Source: Tersicoccus sp. Bi-70
GTDB lineage: Bacteria; Actinomycetota; Actinomycetes; Actinomycetales; Micrococcaceae
Direction: 5' to 3'
NCBI RefSeq assembly: GCF_001968825.1
Contig: NZ_MIEU01000010.1
Coordinates: 186,001 to 250,000 of the forward strand
DNA: 64,000 nucleotides
Shown: positions 20,806-29,622 of the stretch, in pieces
How positions within the stretch are numbered: the first letter of the stretch is position 1
Layout: every line of letters starts with the position of its first letter
The notes under the pieces: generated by a model
Seen by the model: the letters and a program-made list of their open reading frames with translations, nothing else
Told to the model about the DNA's origin: nothing
Databases searched by the model: none
Position numbers and translations under genes: made by a program

Positions 20806-21402
20806 ATGCCCACCCCCACCAAGGGTCCGCGCCTCGGAGGCGGCCCCGCCCACGAGCGCCTCATGCTGGCCAACCTGGCGGCCTCGCTCTTCGAGCACCG
20901 TCGGATCACCACCACGGTGACCAAGGCGAAGCGCCTGCGTCCCTACGCCGAGCGACTGGTCACCTTCGCCAAGCGCGGTGACCTGGCGTCCCGTCGCCGC
21001 GTGCTCGCCGTGATCAGCAACAAGACCGTGGTCCACGAGCTCTTCACCGAGATCGCCCCGGCCGTGTCGCAGCGCGACGGCGGTTACACCCGCATCACCA
21101 AGATCGGTCCCCGCAAGGGCGACAACGCGCCGATGGCCGTGATCGAGCTCGTCCTCGAGCCGGTCTCCGCCCGGCAGGCGACCGTCGCGGAGGCGGAGAA
21201 CGCCACCCGTCGCGCCGGCTCGAGCGCTGCTCCGGCCGCCGCCCAGGTGCCGGCCGAGGACAGCACGGCCGACGTGGCCGCCGCTGCTCCGGCCGCCGAC
21301 GAGACCGAGGCGACCCCGGCCGAGACCCCCGCCGAGGCGACCCCGGCCGAGGCTCCCGCCGAGACCGAGACTGCGACCGAGGGCGACGCCGAGAAGGCCT
21401 GA
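20806..21402 (+). CDS. rplQ: 50S ribosomal protein L17 with Ala/Pro/Glu-rich C-terminal tail
   Basis: L17 lies at the bottom of the 50S near the tunnel exit. Residues 1-122 are the family domain ([31 protein letters not shown], ending [12 protein letters not shown]). About 75 further residues are low-complexity Ala/Pro/Glu/Thr (repeats such as [19 protein letters not shown]), giving 198 in total. Many actinobacteria extend L17 this way. The transcript ends at the hairpin at 21423-21458. Confidence 0.96.
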   Translation: MPTPTKGPRLGGGPAHERLMLANLAASLFEHRRITTTVTKAKRLRPYAERLVTFAKRGDLASRRRVLAVISNKTVVHELFTEIAPAVSQRDGGYTRITKIGPRKGDNAPMAVIELVLEPVSARQATVAEAENATRRAGSSAAPAAAQVPAEDSTADVAAAAPAADETEATPAETPAEATPAEAPAETETATEGDAEKA

Positions 21403-21422
21403 CCTCGTCCGTGTTCGCACGT

Positions 21423-21458
21423 CGATGCCCGTCCCCGCCTCCGCGGGGGCGGGCATCG
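21423..21458 (+). terminator. Terminator after rplQ
   Basis: A 16-bp stem (21423-21438 with 21443-21458, one G-U pair) closes the 4-nt loop CTCC 20 nt after the rplQ stop. No long U-run follows. Confidence 0.82.
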
Positions 21459-21567
21459 TGCGTTCCGCCCCGGCTCCGACATCCCGGCCCTCACTTCTGC
21501 GCTGGTCGTGCGCGGCCGGGCAGATCCCATCCGACACCTCACCCGACACCCGGAAGGCGGACCGACC

Positions 21568-22524
21568 ATGAGTGAGCAGCCCGCGTCCGTGGTGTCGACC
21601 GGCTCCACACCCGACGGCTCCACGGTGTCGATCGGCTCCGTCGCGGCGGGGGACCGGGAGCTGAGGATCCGTCTGGGCATCGCCTACGACGGCGCACCGT
21701 TCGCCGGCTGGGCCACGCAGCCATCCGCCCCCACCGTGCAGGGGGCGCTGGAGAGCGGGCTGGCGCTCCTGCTGCGACGGCCGGCACGGTTGACCGTGGC
21801 CGGCCGCACCGACGCCGGTGTCCACGCCCGTGGGCAGGTCGCGCACCTGGACGTCACGACGGCCGAGTGGGAGGGGCTGCGGCGGCGTGACACCGGGGAC
21901 CCGGCCGAGGCTCTACTGCGGCGCCTGCGCGGCGTCCTCGGGCGGGTGCTCGGCGACCTCGGCCCGCACGCGGCGAACGCCGTCGTCGTCCACAGCGCCG
22001 CCGTCGCGGCAGCCGGTTTCGACGCCCGCTTCTCCGCCCTGTGGCGGCGATACAGCTACCGGATCGCCGACCCGGCGGCCGGGCGGGACCCGCTGCGGCG
22101 GGGCACCACGCTCTGGCACCCGGAACCGCTCGACGTCGGCGCGCTCAACGCGGCCGCCGACGCGGTCACCGGCGTGGGGGACTTCCTCTCCTTCTGCAAG
22201 CCGCGCGAGCACGCCACGACCGTGCGCGACCTGCGGCGGTTCACCTTCACCCGGCAGGACGACGGCGTGATCGTCGCGGACGTGGTGGCGGACGCGTTCT
22301 GCCACCACATGGTGCGCGGCCTGATCGGCGCCGCCCTGCAGGCCGGCGACGGGCGGCGGGACACCGGCTGGCTGAGGGAACGGCTCGACGCACGGATCCG
22401 GGACTCCGCCAGCCGGCTCGCCGCCCCCCACCCGCTCGTGCTCGAGGAGGTCGGCTACCCGGCCGACGAGGAGCTCGCGGCCCGGGCCGACGCCACGCGG
22501 GCCCGGCGGGACCCGCTCGCCTGA
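21568..22524 (+). CDS. truA: tRNA pseudouridine(38-40) synthase TruA
   Basis: TruA converts uridines 38-40 in the tRNA anticodon stem-loop to pseudouridine. The 318-residue product has GIAYDGAPFAGWATQP, then AGRTDAGVHARGQVAHLD with the catalytic Asp at 82, and FCHHMVRGLIGAALQAG near the C-terminus. About 30 Ser/Thr/Gly-rich residues precede the domain. ATG at 21568 follows GGAAGGCGG; an earlier in-frame start at 21508 would add a non-conserved stretch. It stands alone after the rplQ terminator, in the usual rplQ-truA-rplM order. Confidence 0.95.
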   Translation: MSEQPASVVSTGSTPDGSTVSIGSVAAGDRELRIRLGIAYDGAPFAGWATQPSAPTVQGALESGLALLLRRPARLTVAGRTDAGVHARGQVAHLDVTTAEWEGLRRRDTGDPAEALLRRLRGVLGRVLGDLGPHAANAVVVHSAAVAAAGFDARFSALWRRYSYRIADPAAGRDPLRRGTTLWHPEPLDVGALNAAADAVTGVGDFLSFCKPREHATTVRDLRRFTFTRQDDGVIVADVVADAFCHHMVRGLIGAALQAGDGRRDTGWLRERLDARIRDSASRLAAPHPLVLEEVGYPADEELAARADATRARRDPLA

Positions 22525-22597
22525 CGGCGGCCGACGGTGCTTCGACGCCGTCCGGACGCTGTCCTGACGCCGTCCCGGCGGAGGGTCCGACCTCGTT

Positions 22598-22825
22598 TTG
22601 ACCCGTGGGGTCCGGACCCGGTAGTCTTGCAAGCTGTTGTGCGTGTCCTGCCCGGATCACGCGTATCCACGTCGAGTCCCGTTGCAGGACAAGGTCGACG
22701 AGATGCGCCGGTCGAGGATCAGGGGAATGATGCTCAGCCCTCACCTGGCCGTCTCCCGAACGCATCGACCGCGGCGCGTCCACAGTTGCGCCACCACGAA
22801 CTGTATCGAAACGAAGGCAAACAAC
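22598..22825 (+). promoter_or_regulatory. rplM-rpsI promoter and leader
   Basis: TTGACC at 22598-22603 and TAGTCT at 22622-22627 with an 18-nt spacer make a good SigA-type promoter. Transcription from about 22634 gives a leader of about 190 nt before rplM, with no ORF that I trust. The stretch 22525-22597 holds nothing recognisable. Confidence 0.65.
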
Positions 22826-23269
22826 GTGCGTACGTACACTCCGAAGCCCGGTGACATCGACCGCAAGTGGCACGTCATCGACGCCACCGACGTCGTCCTG
22901 GGTCGCCTTGCCAGCCAGACCGCAACGCTGCTGCGCGGGAAGCACAAGCCGACCTTTGCCCCTCACGTCGACACCGGCGACTTCGTCATCATCATCAACG
23001 CCGACAAGGTTGCGCTGACCGGCTCCAAGGCCGAGCAGAAGCGCGCCTACCGGCACTCCGGCTACCCGGGCGGCCTGAAGTCCGTCAGCTACGCCGAGCT
23101 GCTGGAGAAGAACCCGACCCGCGCCGTGGAGAAGGCCGTCAAGGGCATGCTGCCGAAGAACTCGCTGGCCGCCCAGCAGCTCTCGAAGCTGAAGATCTAC
23201 GTCGGGCCGGAGCACCCCCACGCGGCGCAGCAGCCCCAGACGTTCGCCATCACCCAGGTCGCGCAGTAG
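22826..23269 (+). CDS. rplM: 50S ribosomal protein L13
   Basis: L13 is an early 50S assembly protein. The 147-residue product [20 protein letters not shown] has the conserved [31 protein letters not shown] and ends [15 protein letters not shown] at 22826 is chosen by homology; the frame is open further upstream through the leader. GAAGGCAA is a modest ribosome-binding site. rpsI follows after 30 nt in the standard two-gene operon. Confidence 0.96.
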   Translation: MRTYTPKPGDIDRKWHVIDATDVVLGRLASQTATLLRGKHKPTFAPHVDTGDFVIIINADKVALTGSKAEQKRAYRHSGYPGGLKSVSYAELLEKNPTRAVEKAVKGMLPKNSLAAQQLSKLKIYVGPEHPHAAQQPQTFAITQVAQ

Positions 23270-23299
23270 TCGCGGGCCCCGAAGAACACAAGGAGAATC

Positions 23300-23806
23300 G
23301 TGGCTCAGAACGACGAGCAGACCTTCGCCGCCGACGGCGAGGACACCCTGACCAGCTACACGAGCGAGTCCTCGGCCGCAGGCGCCGAGTCGCCCGCTGC
23401 CGCCCGCCCCGCCCTGACCGTCCCCGGTGCTGCCGTGGGCCGTCGCAAGGAGGCCATCGCACGCGTGCGGATCGTGCCGGGCACCGGCACGTGGACCATC
23501 AACGGCCGTGACCTGGCGAACTACTTCCCGAACAAGCTGCACCAGCAGGAAGTCAACGAGCCGTTCCGCATCCTCGAGCTCGAGGGCGCCTACGACGTCA
23601 TCGCCCGCATCAGCGGTGGCGGCCCCTCCGGTCAGGCCGGAGCGCTCCGCCTCGGCATCGCCCGGTCGCTGAACGAGATCGACCGGGACAACAACCGGCC
23701 GACCCTGAAGAAGGCCGGCTTCCTGACCCGTGACGCCCGCGTCATCGAGCGCAAGAAGGCCGGTCTGAAGAAGGCCCGCAAGGCCCCGCAGTACTCGAAG
23801 CGCTGA
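23300..23806 (+). CDS. rpsI: 30S ribosomal protein S9
   Basis: S9 sits in the 30S head; its C-terminal KYSKR-type tail reaches P-site tRNA. The 168-residue product has a 45-residue acidic/Ser/Ala extension, then [26 protein letters not shown] and the end [12 protein letters not shown], with the tRNA-contacting Arg last. GTG at 23300 follows AAGGAGAA. Confidence 0.96.
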   Translation: MAQNDEQTFAADGEDTLTSYTSESSAAGAESPAAARPALTVPGAAVGRRKEAIARVRIVPGTGTWTINGRDLANYFPNKLHQQEVNEPFRILELEGAYDVIARISGGGPSGQAGALRLGIARSLNEIDRDNNRPTLKKAGFLTRDARVIERKKAGLKKARKAPQYSKR

Positions 23807-23842
23807 TCCTTTCGCGGCGCGGGACCCATCCCGCTGCCGCGC

Positions 23843-23886
23843 ACGACGAACGGCCGGACGCCCCTGGGCGACCGGCCGTTCGTCGT
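23843..23886 (+). terminator. Terminator after rpsI
   Basis: A perfect 15-bp stem (23843-23857 with 23872-23886) contains a further short stem CGCC/GGCG in its loop. It lies 37 nt after the rpsI stop. Confidence 0.85.
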
Positions 23887-23927
23887 CTGCGGGTGGCGCG
23901 TGGGCCGGTCGCGGCTCGGCCCCCCGC

Positions 23928-23933
23928 TATGAT
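23928..23933 (+). promoter_or_regulatory. -10 box of glmM, probable leaderless start
   Basis: TATGAT at 23928-23933 ends 8 nt before the glmM ATG at 23942 and there is no Shine-Dalgarno sequence, so the transcript probably begins at or next to the start codon. Confidence 0.55.
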
Positions 23934-23941
23934 GAGTGGCG

Positions 23942-25303
23942 ATGTCTAGATTGTTTGGGACCGATGGAGTCCGAGGCCTGGCCAATGGCACCCTCACGGC
24001 GGAGCTGGCCCTCGGGCTCGCGCAGGCCGCGGCACAGGTGCTCGGCCACGACCGCACCGAGCAGGGCGCGCGCCCCCGGGCGGTGCTCGCGCGCGACCCC
24101 CGCATCAGCGGCGAGTTCATCTCCGCCGCCACCGCGGCCGGGCTGGCGAGCGAGGGCGTCGACGTCTACGACGCCGGAGTGCTCCCCACGCCCGCGGCGG
24201 CCTTCCTCGTCGCGGACATCGACGCGGACTTCGGCGTGATGATCTCCGCCTCGCACAACCCCGCGCCGGACAACGGCATCAAGTTCTTCGCCCGCGGTGG
24301 CCAGAAGCTGCCCGACGCCGTCGAGGACGAGATCGAGGCGGTGTTCCGCGGCCCCGACCGCCGCCGTCCCACCGGAGCCGACGTCGGCCGCGTCCAGCGT
24401 TTCGCCGACGCCGAGGACCGATACGTCCTGCACCTGCTCGCCGCGTTGCCCGCCCGCCTGGAGGGGCTGACCGTGGTCGTCGACTGCGCGAACGGCGCCG
24501 CGAGCGGTTGCTCCCCGCAGGCGTTCGCCGACGCCGGGGCCCGGGTCGTCGTCATCGGGGCGGACCCGGACGGCGTCAACATCAACGACGGGGTCGGTTC
24601 CACGCACCTCGAGCCCCTGCGCGCCGCGGTGCTCGCCCACGGCGCGGACCTGGGCATCGCCCACGACGGTGACGCGGACCGCTGCCTCGCGGTCGACGAG
24701 CGCGGCGAGGTCGTCGACGGCGACCAGATCATGGCCATCCTCGCGCTCGCCCTCAAGAGCCGGAACGCCCTGCAGGACGACGTGCTGGTGGCGACGGTGA
24801 TGAGCAACCTCGGCCTCAAGCTCGCCCTGCGCGACGCCGGGATCCGCATCGAGGAGACCGGCGTCGGTGACCGCTACGTGCTCGAGCGGATGCGGGAGGG
24901 CGGTTACACCCTGGGCGGAGAGCAGTCCGGCCACGTCATCTTCGCCGAGCACGCCACCACCGGCGACGGGGTGCTCACCGGTCTGCAGCTCGCGGCGCAG
25001 GTCGCCGCGACCGGGCAGCGGCTCTCCGAACTCGCCGCCCAGATGACCCGCCTGCCCCAGGTGCTGATCAACGTCAAGGACGTGGACAAGTCCCGTGCCT
25101 CCACGCACACCGAACTGCAGGCCGTGATCGCCGCGACCGAGGAACGCCTGGGCGAGACCGGGCGCGTGCTGCTGCGGCCCTCCGGCACCGAGCCCGTCGT
25201 GCGGGTGATGGTCGAGGCGGCCGACATGGACACCGCGCGGACCGAGGCCGAGTCCCTCGCGGCCGCCGTGCGTGACAGCCTGGCCCTGTCCGAGAAGGTC
25301 TGA
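23942..25303 (+). CDS. glmM: Phosphoglucosamine mutase
   Basis: GlmM converts glucosamine-6-phosphate to glucosamine-1-phosphate for UDP-GlcNAc and peptidoglycan. The 453-residue product [19 protein letters not shown] has the phosphoserine loop ISASHNP (catalytic Ser104), the metal loop DGDADR and the phosphate-binding [15 protein letters not shown] at 23942 is chosen over GTG 23936 by conservation and by the -10 box 8 nt upstream. It ends at a terminator shared with mscL. Its pathway partner glmS lies 2 kb downstream. Confidence 0.96.
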   Translation: MSRLFGTDGVRGLANGTLTAELALGLAQAAAQVLGHDRTEQGARPRAVLARDPRISGEFISAATAAGLASEGVDVYDAGVLPTPAAAFLVADIDADFGVMISASHNPAPDNGIKFFARGGQKLPDAVEDEIEAVFRGPDRRRPTGADVGRVQRFADAEDRYVLHLLAALPARLEGLTVVVDCANGAASGCSPQAFADAGARVVVIGADPDGVNINDGVGSTHLEPLRAAVLAHGADLGIAHDGDADRCLAVDERGEVVDGDQIMAILALALKSRNALQDDVLVATVMSNLGLKLALRDAGIRIEETGVGDRYVLERMREGGYTLGGEQSGHVIFAEHATTGDGVLTGLQLAAQVAATGQRLSELAAQMTRLPQVLINVKDVDKSRASTHTELQAVIAATEERLGETGRVLLRPSGTEPVVRVMVEAADMDTARTEAESLAAAVRDSLALSEKV

Positions 25304-25333
25304 GCCGAGCAGCCCGATCCCACCCTCACGTCA

Positions 25334-25367
25334 TGAGGCCCGCCCCCGGATCCGGGAGCGGGCCTCA
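25334..25367. terminator. Bidirectional terminator between glmM and mscL
   Basis: TGAGGCCCGC at 25334-25343 pairs with 25358-25367, with further CCGG pairing inside. It lies between the convergent stops of glmM (25303) and mscL (25385) and can serve both. Confidence 0.7.
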
Positions 25368-25384
25368 GCCGTTGGTGGGGTGGG

Positions 25385-25786
25385 TCAGGCGCGTGGACGA
25401 CCGGCGACGAGCGAGTCGCGGATCTCGGTGAGCAGCTGCACCTGCGGGTCGGCGGGGGCGTCCGCCGGCACGATGCCGAGGCGCCGGTTGCGACGCTCGA
25501 TCATCGTGTTCATGGGCAGCACGATGGCGAAGTAGACGGCGGCGGCGACGAGGAGGAAGTTGACGATGGCCGTGAGCAGGACGCCGAACTTGACGTCGTT
25601 CCCGTTGATGGTGACGAGGGCGAAGCTGTTGAAGTCCGGCGAGCCGACCAGCGCCGCGATGAGCGGCATCAGCACGTCGGTGACGAGCGCGTCGACGATC
25701 TTCGAGAACGCCGCTCCGATGATCACGGCAACGGCCAGGTCCAGCACGTTGCCCTTCATGATGAACTGCTTGAATCCCTGCAACAT
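25385..25786 (-). CDS. mscL: Large-conductance mechanosensitive channel
   Basis: MscL is the emergency osmotic release valve of the cytoplasmic membrane. The 133-residue product MLQGFKQFIMKGNVLDLAVA has the amphipathic N-terminal helix, TM1 (VAVIIGAAFSKIVDALVTDVLMP), a periplasmic loop, TM2 (LLTAIVNFLLVAAAVYFAIVLPMN) and a charged cytoplasmic bundle. ATG at 25786 is chosen by conservation. It has no Shine-Dalgarno sequence, but a -10 box lies 7 nt upstream. It faces glmM across a shared terminator. Confidence 0.96.
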   Translation of the reverse strand: MLQGFKQFIMKGNVLDLAVAVIIGAAFSKIVDALVTDVLMPLIAALVGSPDFNSFALVTINGNDVKFGVLLTAIVNFLLVAAAVYFAIVLPMNTMIERRNRRLGIVPADAPADPQVQLLTEIRDSLVAGRPRA

Positions 25787-25793
25787 GGGCAGC

Positions 25794-25822
25794 AGCGTAG
25801 CCCTCCGGATGGACGGCTGAAA
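25794..25822 (-). promoter_or_regulatory. mscL promoter, probable leaderless start
   Basis: On the minus strand TTTCAG, a 17-nt spacer and TACGCT (25799 down to 25794) precede the mscL ATG by 7 nt, the spacing expected for a leaderless mRNA. Confidence 0.55.
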
Positions 25823-25844
25823 GCACCTCAACGTTGCGGCCGGG

Positions 25845-25886
25845 TGAAGAGTTCCCGCGGGGACGACATCCGTCCCGGGGTCTTCA
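25845..25886 (-). terminator. Possible terminator after the coaA-lipoprotein pair
   Basis: TGAAGA/TCTTCA (25845-25850 with 25881-25886) encloses GGGACG/CGTCCC (25860-25865 with 25871-25876). It overlaps the lipoprotein stop codon. Internal mismatches lower the confidence. Confidence 0.4.
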
Positions 25887-26189
25887 ACGCGTGGGGTTCG
25901 GGTCCGGCGGGACCCGGTCGCCGCCGCGGTCGGGACGCTCCGGGCTGAACGAGGACGGCGAGGGGATCGGCTGCGGGGGGATGCCCGTGGCGGGGGTCGA
26001 CGTGTCGGGAGACGCCGTGGACGGTACGGACGGTACTGCTGACGTCGTCGATGGTGCCGGTGATCTCGGGCTCGGCGACGTCGCGGGCGGCGTGGGGAAC
26101 GGGCTCGGCGTCGGGCGGTCGCACGCGCTCAGCAGCAGGGCCACCGTCACCGTCGCGGCCACCGCGAACGTGCCGAGCGCCCGGTCCAC
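25884..26189 (-). CDS. Small Pro/Ser/Thr-rich lipoprotein
   Basis: The 101-residue product begins with a short positive N-terminus, a hydrophobic stretch (FAVAATVTVALLL) and the lipobox L20-S-A-C23, so export, lipidation at Cys23 and membrane anchoring are predicted. The mature part is disordered and rich in Pro, Ser and Thr (TPPATSPSPRSPAPSTT...), ending with Arg/Asp residues; no domain is recognisable. The GTG start lies 2 nt after the coaA stop, so it is probably translated from the coaA mRNA. A cell-envelope spacer or anchor role is only a guess. Confidence 0.6.
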   Translation of the reverse strand: MDRALGTFAVAATVTVALLLSACDRPTPSPFPTPPATSPSPRSPAPSTTSAVPSVPSTASPDTSTPATGIPPQPIPSPSSFSPERPDRGGDRVPPDPNPTR

Positions 26190-26191
26190 GG

Positions 26192-27187
26192 TCAGGTCTT
26201 CCGCAGCAGGACGCGCCGGACGGAGTGGTCGGCGTCCTTGCTCAGCACGAGCTGGGCCCGGCCGCGGGTGGGCAGCACGTTCTGCACGAGGTTCGGCTCG
26301 TTGATGCCGCGCCAGTAGCCGCGGGCCGTCGCCTCCGCCTCGCTGTCCGAGAGGGTCGCGAACCGGCGGAAGTAGGACTGCGGGTCGGCGAACGCGGAGG
26401 AGCGCAGCTGCCGGAACCGCTGGATGTACCAGTTCTCGATGTCGGCGGTCCGCGCGTCCACGTAGAGAGAGAAGTCGAAGTAGTCGCTCAGGGTCAGACC
26501 CACCCGGCCGTCACGGTGCCGTCGCGCCGGCTGCAGCACGTTCAGGCCCTCGATGATCAGCACGTCGGGCCGGCGGACGACGATCTCCCGGTCCGGCACG
26601 ATGTCGTACACCAGGTGCGAGTACCAGGGGGCGCGGACCTCCTCGGCACCGCTCTTGACCTCGGCGACGAACCGCAGCAGCGCCCGCTGGTCGTAGGACT
26701 CGGGAAAGCCCTTGCGCTCCATCAGGCCGCGCCGCTCGAGCTCGGCGTTGGGCAGCAGGAAGCCGTCGGTGGTGACCAGCTGGACGTCCGGGGTGCTCGG
26801 CCAGCGGCGCAGCATCTCCCGCAGCACCCGGGCGATGGTGGACTTGCCGACGGCCACCGAGCCGGCCACGGCGATGACGAACGGGGTGCGGTGCGTCCGC
26901 TCCCCGAGGAACGTCGTCGTGACGTTGTGGGTGTGCCCCGCGGCCTCGACGTAGAGGTTCAGCAACCGGGAGAGCGGCAGGTAGACGTCCCGGATCTCCT
27001 CCAGGTCCAGCGGATCGCCGGTGCCGCGCAGCCGGTCGATGTCCTCCTGATTGAGGGGCGAATCGATCTCCGTGGAGAGGCGCGCCCACGTCGGGCGGTC
27101 CAGTTCGAAGAACGGACTCACCCCGTGCTCCGCCGAGGGGGCACGGGGGGACAGGGTCGGGACCAGGCCCGGGGGCTCCACGCTCAT
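26192..27187 (-). CDS. coaA: Type I pantothenate kinase
   Basis: CoaA phosphorylates pantothenate, the first step of coenzyme A synthesis, and is feedback-inhibited by CoA. The 331-residue product has the P-loop GSVAVGKST, the DGFLLPN segment, KGFPESYD and the C-terminal core ending RVLLRKT, as in bacterial PanK-I. ATG at 27187 is chosen by conservation and because a CAGAAT box sits 7 nt upstream. It is divergent from glmS; the lipoprotein gene follows 2 nt after its stop. Confidence 0.95.
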   Translation of the reverse strand: MSVEPPGLVPTLSPRAPSAEHGVSPFFELDRPTWARLSTEIDSPLNQEDIDRLRGTGDPLDLEEIRDVYLPLSRLLNLYVEAAGHTHNVTTTFLGERTHRTPFVIAVAGSVAVGKSTIARVLREMLRRWPSTPDVQLVTTDGFLLPNAELERRGLMERKGFPESYDQRALLRFVAEVKSGAEEVRAPWYSHLVYDIVPDREIVVRRPDVLIIEGLNVLQPARRHRDGRVGLTLSDYFDFSLYVDARTADIENWYIQRFRQLRSSAFADPQSYFRRFATLSDSEAEATARGYWRGINEPNLVQNVLPTRGRAQLVLSKDADHSVRRVLLRKT

Positions 27188-27194
27188 CGTCTCG

Positions 27195-27200
27195 ATTCTG
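27195..27200 (-). promoter_or_regulatory. -10 box of coaA, probable leaderless start
   Basis: On the minus strand CAGAAT (27200 down to 27195) lies 7 nt before the coaA ATG, with TGGACT 17 nt further upstream as a possible -35. No Shine-Dalgarno sequence is seen. Confidence 0.5.
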
Positions 27201-27326
27201 CCCGGCAGGGGGGAGCGAGTCCACTCGACCGCGCCCGACGGCCGGTGCACGACGCTTCGGCGGCCACTGCGTCGCACGTCACGCGGGCGACCGCCGCGCC
27301 GTGCCCGGAGGGTCCGATCACCCCGG

Positions 27327-27332
27327 TAGGCT
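27327..27332 (+). promoter_or_regulatory. -10 box of glmS, probable leaderless start
   Basis: TAGGCT at 27327-27332 lies 7 nt before the glmS ATG. No recognisable -35 or strong Shine-Dalgarno sequence is present. Confidence 0.5.
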
Positions 27333-27339
27333 GGCAGGC

Positions 27340-29223
27340 ATGTGTGGAATCGTTGGATATGTCGGGCGTCCCGGGCACGCCCACACCGCCCTGAACGTCG
27401 TGCTGGAGGGCCTGCGTCGCCTCGAGTACCGCGGCTATGACTCGGCGGGCGTCGCCGTCGTCGCCGACGGGGCCATCGACTTCCGGAAGAAGTCCGGCAA
27501 GCTCGCCAACCTGGTCGGGGAGATCGAGCAGGCGCCGCTGCCCGACGCCGTCACCGGCATCGGCCACACCCGGTGGGCCACCCACGGCGGCCCGACCGAC
27601 CGCAACGCGCACCCGCACCTGGCCGATGAGGGCCGGCTCGCCGTGATCCACAACGGCATCATCGAGAACTTCGCCGAGCTGAAGGCCGAGCTGCTCGACA
27701 CCGGTCACGTGTTCCTCTCCGAGACCGACACCGAGGTCGCCGCCGTCCTGCTCGCCCGGACCTACCGTGCCCTCGCCGACGAGATCGCCGATCCCGGCCA
27801 GCGACTGACCACTGCCATGCAGCGGGCCTGCCAGCGCCTCGAGGGCGCCTTCACCCTGCTCGCCGTGCACGCGGACGCCGCCGACGTCGTCGTCGCCGCC
27901 CGCCGCAGCTCCCCGCTCGTCGTGGGCCTCGGTGACGGCGAGAACTTCCTCGGTTCCGACGTCTCCGGGTTCATCGACTACACCCGCCGCGCCGTCGAGC
28001 TCGGCCAGGACCAGATCGTCACCATCACCCCCGAGGCGATGGAGATCACCGACTTCCACGGCAACCCCGCCGAGGGCACCGAGTACCGCGTCGACTGGGA
28101 CGCCGCCGCCGCGGAGAAGGACGGCTACTCGTCCTTCATGCTCAAGGAGATCAACGAGCAGCCCTCCGCCGTCGAGCAGACCCTGATGGGCCGTCTCGAC
28201 ACGCACGGCAACCTGATGCTGGACGAGCTGCGGATCGACGAGTCGATCCTGCGGGCCGTCGACAAGATCGTCGTCGTCGCGTGCGGCACCGCCGCCTACG
28301 CCGGCCAGGTCGCCAAGTACGCCATCGAGCACTGGTGCCGCATCCCCACCGAGGTCGAGCTCGCGCACGAGTTCCGCTACCGGGACCCGATCGTGAACGA
28401 GAAGACCCTCGTCGTCGCGTTCTCGCAGTCCGGCGAGACGATGGACACCCTGATGGCCGTGCGGCACGCCCGGGAGCAGGGCGCCAAGGTCGTCTCCATC
28501 TGCAACACCAACGGCTCGACCATCCCGCGCGAGTCCGACGCCGTGATCTACACGCACGCCGGCCCCGAGATCGCCGTCGCCTCCACCAAGGCGTTCCTCT
28601 CGCAGATCGCCGCCGCGTACCTGCTCGGCCTCTACCTGGCCCAGCTGCGCGGCACCAAGTTCGCCGACGAGGTGCGCGAGGTGCTGCACGAGCTGCAGCA
28701 GGTGCCCGCCAAGATCCAGACCGTCCTGGACGCCGCCGACGAGGTCAAGGACCTGGCCCGGCGCATGTCGGACGCGGACTCGGTGCTCTTCCTCGGCCGG
28801 CACGTGGGCTACCCCGTGGCCCTCGAGGGCGCGCTGAAGCTCAAGGAGATCGCCTACATCCACGCCGAGGGCTTCGCCGCCGGCGAGCTCAAGCACGGCC
28901 CGATCGCGCTCGTCGAGGAGGGGCAGCCGGTGTTCGTCATCGTGCCGTCCCCCCGCGGCCGCGACTCGCTGCACGCCAAGGTCGTCTCCAACATCCAGGA
29001 GGTGCGCGCCCGCGGCGCCATCACCATCGTGATCGCGGAGGAGGGTGACGAGGCCGTCACCCCGTACGCCAACGAGGTGATCCGGGTGCCGCAGACGCCG
29101 GTGCTGCTCGCCCCGCTGCTGACCACCGTCCCGCTGCAGCTGTTCGCGTGCCAGCTCGCGGACTCCAAGGGCTACGACGTGGACCAGCCCCGCAACCTGG
29201 CCAAGTCCGTCACGGTCGAGTAG
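27340..29223 (+). CDS. glmS: Glutamine-fructose-6-phosphate aminotransferase (isomerizing)
   Basis: GlmS makes glucosamine-6-phosphate from fructose-6-phosphate and glutamine, the committed step to UDP-GlcNAc. The 627-residue product begins [10 protein letters not shown] with the nucleophilic Cys2, has GHTRWATHG in the glutaminase domain, two SIS domains ([25 protein letters not shown]), and ends [16 protein letters not shown] see no glmS ribozyme or other leader upstream; the start is probably leaderless. acpS begins 4 nt after the stop. Confidence 0.97.
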   Translation: MCGIVGYVGRPGHAHTALNVVLEGLRRLEYRGYDSAGVAVVADGAIDFRKKSGKLANLVGEIEQAPLPDAVTGIGHTRWATHGGPTDRNAHPHLADEGRLAVIHNGIIENFAELKAELLDTGHVFLSETDTEVAAVLLARTYRALADEIADPGQRLTTAMQRACQRLEGAFTLLAVHADAADVVVAARRSSPLVVGLGDGENFLGSDVSGFIDYTRRAVELGQDQIVTITPEAMEITDFHGNPAEGTEYRVDWDAAAAEKDGYSSFMLKEINEQPSAVEQTLMGRLDTHGNLMLDELRIDESILRAVDKIVVVACGTAAYAGQVAKYAIEHWCRIPTEVELAHEFRYRDPIVNEKTLVVAFSQSGETMDTLMAVRHAREQGAKVVSICNTNGSTIPRESDAVIYTHAGPEIAVASTKAFLSQIAAAYLLGLYLAQLRGTKFADEVREVLHELQQVPAKIQTVLDAADEVKDLARRMSDADSVLFLGRHVGYPVALEGALKLKEIAYIHAEGFAAGELKHGPIALVEEGQPVFVIVPSPRGRDSLHAKVVSNIQEVRARGAITIVIAEEGDEAVTPYANEVIRVPQTPVLLAPLLTTVPLQLFACQLADSKGYDVDQPRNLAKSVTVE

Positions 29224-29227
29224 TCCC

Positions 29228-29584
29228 GTGGGCATCCGCGGCATCGGCGTGGACGTGGTGGCCGTCGAGCGATTCGCCGCGCAGCTGGCCCGCACGCCGC
29301 GGCTGCTCGAACGGCTGTTCGTGCCGTCCGAGCGTGGCCTGCACGTGCGCTCCCTCGCGGCCCGGTTCGCGGTCAAGGAGGCCACGGCGAAGGCGCTCGG
29401 CGCGCCCGCCGGGATGAACTGGCAGCACTGCTGGGTGGAGACCGACGACGCCGGGGCGCCGCACCTGCGGATGTGCGACAGCGTGGCCGAGGTCGCCCGC
29501 TCCCGCGGCATCGACCGGTGGCACGTGTCCATCAGCCACGACGGCGACATCGCCACCGGCATGGTGATCGCCGAGGCGGACTGA
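29228..29584 (+). CDS. acpS: Holo-[acyl-carrier-protein] synthase
   Basis: AcpS transfers 4'-phosphopantetheine from CoA to acyl carrier protein. The 118-residue product begins [16 protein letters not shown], with the Mg-binding Asp in GVD, and has [13 protein letters not shown] with the second acidic ligand, then [19 protein letters not shown]. It is a standard single-domain AcpS. GTG at 29228 follows the glmS stop by 4 nt; nnrD follows after 38 nt. Confidence 0.93.
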   Translation: MGIRGIGVDVVAVERFAAQLARTPRLLERLFVPSERGLHVRSLAARFAVKEATAKALGAPAGMNWQHCWVETDDAGAPHLRMCDSVAEVARSRGIDRWHVSISHDGDIATGMVIAEAD

Positions 29585-29622
29585 GTCGTTCGGTGGACCA
29601 GCCTCACGAGAAGGGACCGCTC

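Noticed and set aside
27200-27340. A glmS ribozyme or other glmS riboswitch
   Set aside because: The start appears leaderless and there is no room for the ribozyme core between the -10 box and ATG.
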